In this document: piece by piece, positions 51,640 through 55,544 of the stretch
Position numbering within the stretch: position 1 is the stretch's first letter
How the letters are laid out: every line of letters begins with the position of its first letter
Assembly: GCF_004359215.1 (NCBI RefSeq)
Contig: NC_090615.1
Coordinates: forward strand, 1,695,369 to 1,750,912
Direction of reading: 5' to 3'
Length of the DNA stretch: 55,544 nt
From: Bremia lactucae
Taxonomy: Eukaryota; Oomycota; Peronosporomycetes; Peronosporales; Peronosporaceae
Position numbers and translations under genes: made by a program
The notes under the pieces: model-generated
Told to the model about the DNA's origin: nothing
The model's database searches: none
What the model saw: only the letters and a program-made list of their open reading frames with translations

Positions 51640-53616
51640 TCAGAATTCGTGATGGTTAAAACCACGACGAATTGGAGACTGTACGACAACAGGTTCCGTT
51701 GGCAACGTCTGCGTCGTGGTCGTCGGTAACAGTTTTGGAAGTTTAAACGCCCACGTCGATTTCGGCTTTGGCTTATTCTTGCGGTAAGCAGCTGACGTGG
51801 TGGCACCCGCAGTTGCTGCCTCTGTCTCGTATTCGCTAAAATATTCGGGGCTCGTCTCGGCGCTCTTAATTGTGTCTGGTAAAATTTCAGCCTCTTCGCA
51901 ATGTTGAGTATCTTCGTACTCGTCCGTCACGACTTTATCATCTTTTGCGTTTTGTTCGCCGTGATCGCTGTGGCAGTCATCGCTTATCTGTTCGCTGTCA
52001 ACCATGTCGTCAGTCGGTACATCCCAGCTTACCTTGCCAGACTCGTGGGCAAAGTAGTAAGTGCCAGGATATCCCCGACTTTCATGTTTTGTCCACCCGG
52101 GCGGCAACTTCTCCCCAGGTATGCAATCATCACATGAGTCAAGCGAGACTGTGTCTTCTTCAGACGCTCGGTCACTGCCTCGACGTTTTTGAAAAGATTT
52201 ATGCTGACTGTTTACAATAGTCTCTGGAGAAGTCGTCGGGCCGCGTTCAGATCGAGATTTTGTTCTGCGCCTTGTAAAATTGTCCTTATCGACTTGCTCG
52301 AAAACAATTTGCTGTTTAGGAAACGCGTCTTTCTTTTTCTGTGCCTTCCACATTGCAAGAACATCTGATACATTATCAAGCGCGGGAACTTCAGATGGGG
52401 CCTTCTCCATTTCGACCTTATGCTTTTCTCTTGGCTCGTCCTTAGGCGCTACTTTCAATTTCTCGCGTGGCGTTTTCTGAACAATATCGATATGCTTCTC
52501 TTGCGAGACGGCCTGCTGAATTTTACCCTTTCTCCGATTTCTGATAGCAGCGAGCTTTTTTTCTTCCTCCTCTGCTGGCAGATCCACACATTTTGCGTTG
52601 GACAAGGCGCGTTGCCTGCGGTATTTCAGTGACTCTACACTTCCTTGCTTATACTGCTCGATCTTTCCTGACAAAGTAATCATGACGTCCTCCATTCCCT
52701 CCAGCACAGCCAACATGTTGTCAGCAGTATCATCCAAATCATCAGCGTTTAATTCTAAATCTTCGTCGGTGTGGCCACTACCAATAGCTCGCATCTTTTG
52801 CAACAAAGTCTTTGCCTTGACACAAAGATTCTTTTGAACATCGGCTTCTTTCCGTTGAATCTCTTCTAACCACACAACGCGTAGCTTAGCATGTTGTACT
52901 TGTTGTGCCATCTCGACGAACTCTTCATCTTTCTTTAAACTAAACCGGTGGGTACGAATCGCTTCCATCCACTTTTCCGCTTCGGTAGTATTTTCAGGGT
53001 CCAAATACAGCGGACGCATTTTAGAAACGTCACCGGTAGCTATATGCTCAGCAGTTGGTCGCGGAAGCTTGCCCGACACACGAAAGCAGCTGTCACCTCC
53101 CCCTACTGCGCGCTGCAGACAATCTGCATTGCGCTTGACGTCCGTCAAGTACTCAAGGTCGATGATACCTCGCGGTTTTTCATCATCCATACTGTTGTAA
53201 TACACGAGGTATGTCAGTGGTTTAATCACAAAGTAGTACTTGTTCCAAGCCCCAGGCTCGTTGTCCGCTTGCTTGCGCATGAAACCACTGTGCGTAGCCT
53301 TCGTTGTAAGTGCCGTAGCTGATCCCTCGGCGTCAATCATGCTAAAGCGCACGCGCGGGCGCTTGATAATAGACTTAATATCGCGACAGCCATCACCCGG
53401 TCCAGGCGGTCGCGACTTGGCACGCCAGTGCGTGTCTTTTCTGTGACGATCGCGCGAGCGTGATTCCGGGTCGGAGCGCTTACGCGTGGGAGAGCAAAGA
53501 GGGCTGGCGTCGCGGTGGGGACGACGTCGTGAAGGCTCACGTGATGGCGAGCGCTGACGTGGGCGCGACTGGCTGCGGTGCCGTTGTGACCGATGAATGG
53601 TGGGCTCCGGTGCCAT
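51640..53616 (-). CDS. PH and WW domain protein with RS-rich N-terminus
   Basis: 658 residues, one exon. Residues 9-70 are rich in Arg/Ser (RSQSRPRQRSPSREPSRRR). A pleckstrin homology domain spans about 107-223: HSGFMRKQADNEPGAWNKYY opens it, and TEAEKWMEAIRTH closes it with the invariant Trp of the last helix. A helical, probably coiled region covers about 225-370. A WW domain lies at about 502-536 (LPPGWTKHESRGY, TYYFAHESGKVSWDVP), with both Trp residues in place. An acidic stretch and a basic tail follow. PH domains bind phosphoinositides or proteins, and WW domains bind proline-rich peptides. The RS-like start would suit a nuclear or splicing link, but the PH domain argues for membranes. 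The function is unknown. The first ATG is used; no better start is visible. Confidence 0.85.
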   Translation of the reverse strand: MAPEPTIHRSQRHRSQSRPRQRSPSREPSRRRPHRDASPLCSPTRKRSDPESRSRDRHRKDTHWRAKSRPPGPGDGCRDIKSIIKRPRVRFSMIDAEGSATALTTKATHSGFMRKQADNEPGAWNKYYFVIKPLTYLVYYNSMDDEKPRGIIDLEYLTDVKRNADCLQRAVGGGDSCFRVSGKLPRPTAEHIATGDVSKMRPLYLDPENTTEAEKWMEAIRTHRFSLKKDEEFVEMAQQVQHAKLRVVWLEEIQRKEADVQKNLCVKAKTLLQKMRAIGSGHTDEDLELNADDLDDTADNMLAVLEGMEDVMITLSGKIEQYKQGSVESLKYRRQRALSNAKCVDLPAEEEEKKLAAIRNRRKGKIQQAVSQEKHIDIVQKTPREKLKVAPKDEPREKHKVEMEKAPSEVPALDNVSDVLAMWKAQKKKDAFPKQQIVFEQVDKDNFTRRRTKSRSERGPTTSPETIVNSQHKSFQKRRGSDRASEEDTVSLDSCDDCIPGEKLPPGWTKHESRGYPGTYYFAHESGKVSWDVPTDDMVDSEQISDDCHSDHGEQNAKDDKVVTDEYEDTQHCEEAEILPDTIKSAETSPEYFSEYETEAATAGATTSAAYRKNKPKPKSTWAFKLPKLLPTTTTQTLPTEPVVVQSPIRRGFNHHEF

Positions 53617-54360
53617 AACGACTTAATGCGATGTGAGAGAGACGCCTTCAGCTTGTGGATGTTCAAGGCCAGACAACGACACAGTCCTGACGGTCTGAAA
53701 AAAGCTGCAGTGTAAATGCTTTACATAGATGTCTTTATAGAAAATTTTTTGTACTTTGTATTTAATAAAAATGCTCGATAAATGACGTCTGCTGGAGTAA
53801 ATTATGGATTCAAATAATTACTTGTCAATAATATTCACAATGACAAGCAATAGTGATTAACGCCTTGATATTGCAAATGTTATCATGATCGTTCGCCGTC
53901 GTCGTCACGATTTTGCACCGGATGCGTCGGATGCTTGCTCCGGTCCGGCCAGTTTGCCATGTCCTTTTTGTATGACAATTACTTGGACCTATTACAGGCA
54001 CCAAGACTGCCCATCATTGATCTGTTATCTTTAAGAGTTTTGCTGGGATTTAAACTTTTACTTCAATTCCAGATGATCGCCCTCGAAATTGTACTCATTT
54101 ACTATCAATGCAGCCTAAGTAGGCGGAGATGTTCAGTGAGTCTTATGTTTTAGCGGGCAGTAAGAGAAAGCACTCTTGTGGCTGCAGGGCAAAGATTCTG
54201 CAGCAGTAGAATTGCTTATTATTTGGAAAGCTACGGGTTTTATTGTTTTTGATTCCTACATTTGATGGATTATTTATGACCGTGCGTGAGCGTCAGTTTC
54301 AACCTGCTTGAAATTCAATATCAAAAATTGTAACGATCCGCGCTTTTATAAATGATATCA
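53617..54360. other. Intergenic DNA with one 49-codon frame
   Basis: AT-rich DNA upstream of the PH-WW gene. A frame at 53885-54034 begins MIVRRRRHDFAPDASDACSG and contains a CPFC pair, but it ends after 49 residues. A CCTATTACAG sequence at about 53989-53998 could be an acceptor. I cannot say whether this is a gene fragment or chance. Confidence 0.3.
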
Positions 54361-54891
54361 TGTTTCTGTGTTCAAAATATATTCGGGTAAAAGGATTAAA
54401 AGCTTCCACTTCTCATTTGTAAATAAAAACAGTTTCCGCACTTTTGCTATCCCGCTGTTTTATATTGCTGTAAACCAGCCATTTTGGGATTAATACTGCG
54501 AATTTGTGGCTGGAAGCGTTGTTTGCAACTGTACGCATGTTTCTGTGCTCAAAATATATTCGGGCAAAAGGATTAAAAGCTTCCACTTCTCATTTGTAAA
54601 TAAAAACAGTTTCCGCACTTTTGCTATCCCGCTGTTTTATATTGCTGGTTACCAGCCATTTTGGGATTAATACTGCGAATTTGTGGCTGGAAGCGTTGTT
54701 TGCAACTGAACGCATGTTTCTGTGTTCAAAATATATTCGGGTAAAAAGAGTAAAAGCTTCCACTTCTCATTTGTAAACAAAAACAGTTTCCGCACTTTTG
54801 CTATCCCGCTGTTTTATATTGTTGGTTACCAGCCATTTTGAGATTAATATTGCGAATTTGTGGCTGGATTCGTTGTTTGTAACTGTACGCA
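54361..54891 (+). repeat. Three tandem copies of a 177-bp unit
   Basis: Copies at 54361-54537, 54538-54714 and 54715-54891 have the same length and differ by a handful of substitutions. Each starts TGTTTCTGTG, has TTCCGCACTTTTGCTATCCC in the middle, and contains CCAGCCA and TGGCTGG about 25 bases apart, able to form a 7-bp stem. No protein is encoded across the array. Confidence 0.95.
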
Positions 54892-54901
54892 TGATCGACT
54901 G

Positions 54902-55125
54902 TGTAACGGGGCACTACGACTTGTACTGCTCCAGTACAAGTCCACTTCGCACTGCTTCAGTTGCGAGTGGTGCATTACGTTATTTCACGTACACTAGTAC
55001 GTGCAGAGGAAGACTTCTCTTAAAGGCAACTAGCTTAAAGAGGGTTAAATGAAAACTGTATTAATATAATTAAGTATCTCTTCTTTTTATCAGTTAACTC
55101 TAACTCAATTATAACTACTACTAAA
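54902..55125 (+). repeat. Copia-LTR-like fragment
   Basis: Starts TGTAACGGGGCACTACG and shares the GTGCAGAGGAAG block and the CTGTATTAATATAATTAA region with the LTR at 16791. It stops at 55125, where the Gypsy LTR begins, so the Gypsy LTR may be inserted into it. Confidence 0.5.
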
Positions 55126-55544
55126 TGTAACGGGCTAAAGTTGCCCTAATGTTACACAGTCCCCGTTAAGTACACTTGGTGTACTTAAGGGGATGGTCAA
55201 TTACTAATAATAATAATTAGACCCAGCACTCGGGTGTGGTGCACATTTGTGACCAACCCTTGTGTATGTGATGCACATGGGTGCATTCACATTAGGAGGG
55301 ATGACGCCCAGCGTCATCCGTGATGACGGCTAGCGTCATCCGTTACGCGAGGTATCTAGAAAGATACGCTCGCAATACATATTAAGTGTTATCTATAGAG
55401 ATGACATTTTAATTGGTAAAAATAGGTATTTATATTTAATACGATTAAATATAAATCAGTCTGAAAACTACTTCCTACTTGGTAAGTGCGCACGAGGAGC
55501 CGGATTACCGCTCCCGTGACGACACTTAACCAGAGTACTTAGTG
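55126..55544 (+). repeat. Gypsy LTR, 5' part (window end truncates it)
   Basis: Starts TGTAACGGGCTAAAG and carries AAGTACACTTGGTGTACTTA, two tandem hairpins at 55300-55318 and 55322-55340, the GATATC-rich region and AATCAGTCTGAAAACTACTT. Fragments of the same family lie at 1455-1600, 1690-2075 and 3820-3895. The last bases shown (GACGACACTTAACC) are close to the LTR 3' end seen in those copies. An internal region may follow outside the window. Confidence 0.8.

Noticed and set aside
1..55544. Effectors (RXLR, CRN), tRNA, rRNA or CRISPR arrays
   Set aside because: I looked for signal peptides followed by RXLR-EER or LFLAK motifs, tRNA boxes and spaced direct repeats. None was convincing by eye. 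A search with tRNAscan-SE and effector profiles would settle it.

Overview
The window reads as nuclear DNA of an oomycete, most likely a member of the Peronosporales (Phytophthora or downy mildew group). This is an inference from three things: the LTR, LINE and Mutator-like element families; the very short GT-AG introns (56-81 bp) in otherwise compact genes; and an initiator-like promoter motif at one gene. No species call is possible from sequence reading alone.

Region 1-20.7 kb is a repeat graveyard. From left to right it holds a decayed Gypsy integrase gene, two Gypsy LTR fragments facing opposite ways, a minus-strand Gypsy integrase C-terminus with chromodomain and another LTR fragment, a decayed Ty1/copia-type gag-protease, a GC-rich 5'-truncated LINE (8143-11094) bracketed by a 14-bp target duplication, a minus-strand Gypsy gag-protease remnant, an unidentified decayed gene, a copia-type LTR, a Mutator-like transposon with 123-bp terminal inverted repeats (17197-19158), and a second inverted-repeat element (about 19228-20717) with a 452-base assembly gap inside. 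I see no intact host gene here.

Region 21.4-39.8 kb is one uninterrupted 18.3-kb reading frame for midasin (MDN1/Rea1), the dynein-like AAA+ ATPase of 60S ribosome assembly. A 100-N gap begins one base after its stop codon, followed by a short gag-like remnant and 0.8 kb of GC-rich non-genic DNA.

Region 41.0-53.6 kb is a compact island of nine genes: eIF3e (+), an EED/ESC polycomb WD40 protein (+), calnexin (-), proteasome beta-7/PSMB4 (+), a ZCCHC10-like zinc-knuckle protein (-), a MATE transporter (- , four exons), a membrane-anchored GNAT acetyltransferase (-), a 64-residue single-span protein (+), and a protein with an RS-rich N-terminus, a PH domain and a WW domain (-). Most are housekeeping functions: translation, ER folding, protein turnover, chromatin silencing. 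They are not an operon. Calnexin/PSMB4 and GNAT/64-aa are divergent pairs with short shared upstream regions.

Region 53.6-55.5 kb returns to repeats: three 177-bp tandem copies, a copia-LTR-like fragment, and a Gypsy LTR of the same family as at the left edge, cut by the window end. I found no RXLR or CRN effector, tRNA, rRNA or CRISPR. The observations most worth following are the LINE truncated exactly at its catalytic YADD box, the 19.2-20.7 kb inverted-repeat element, the 177-bp tandem array, and the EED homologue with its aromatic cage conserved in character.
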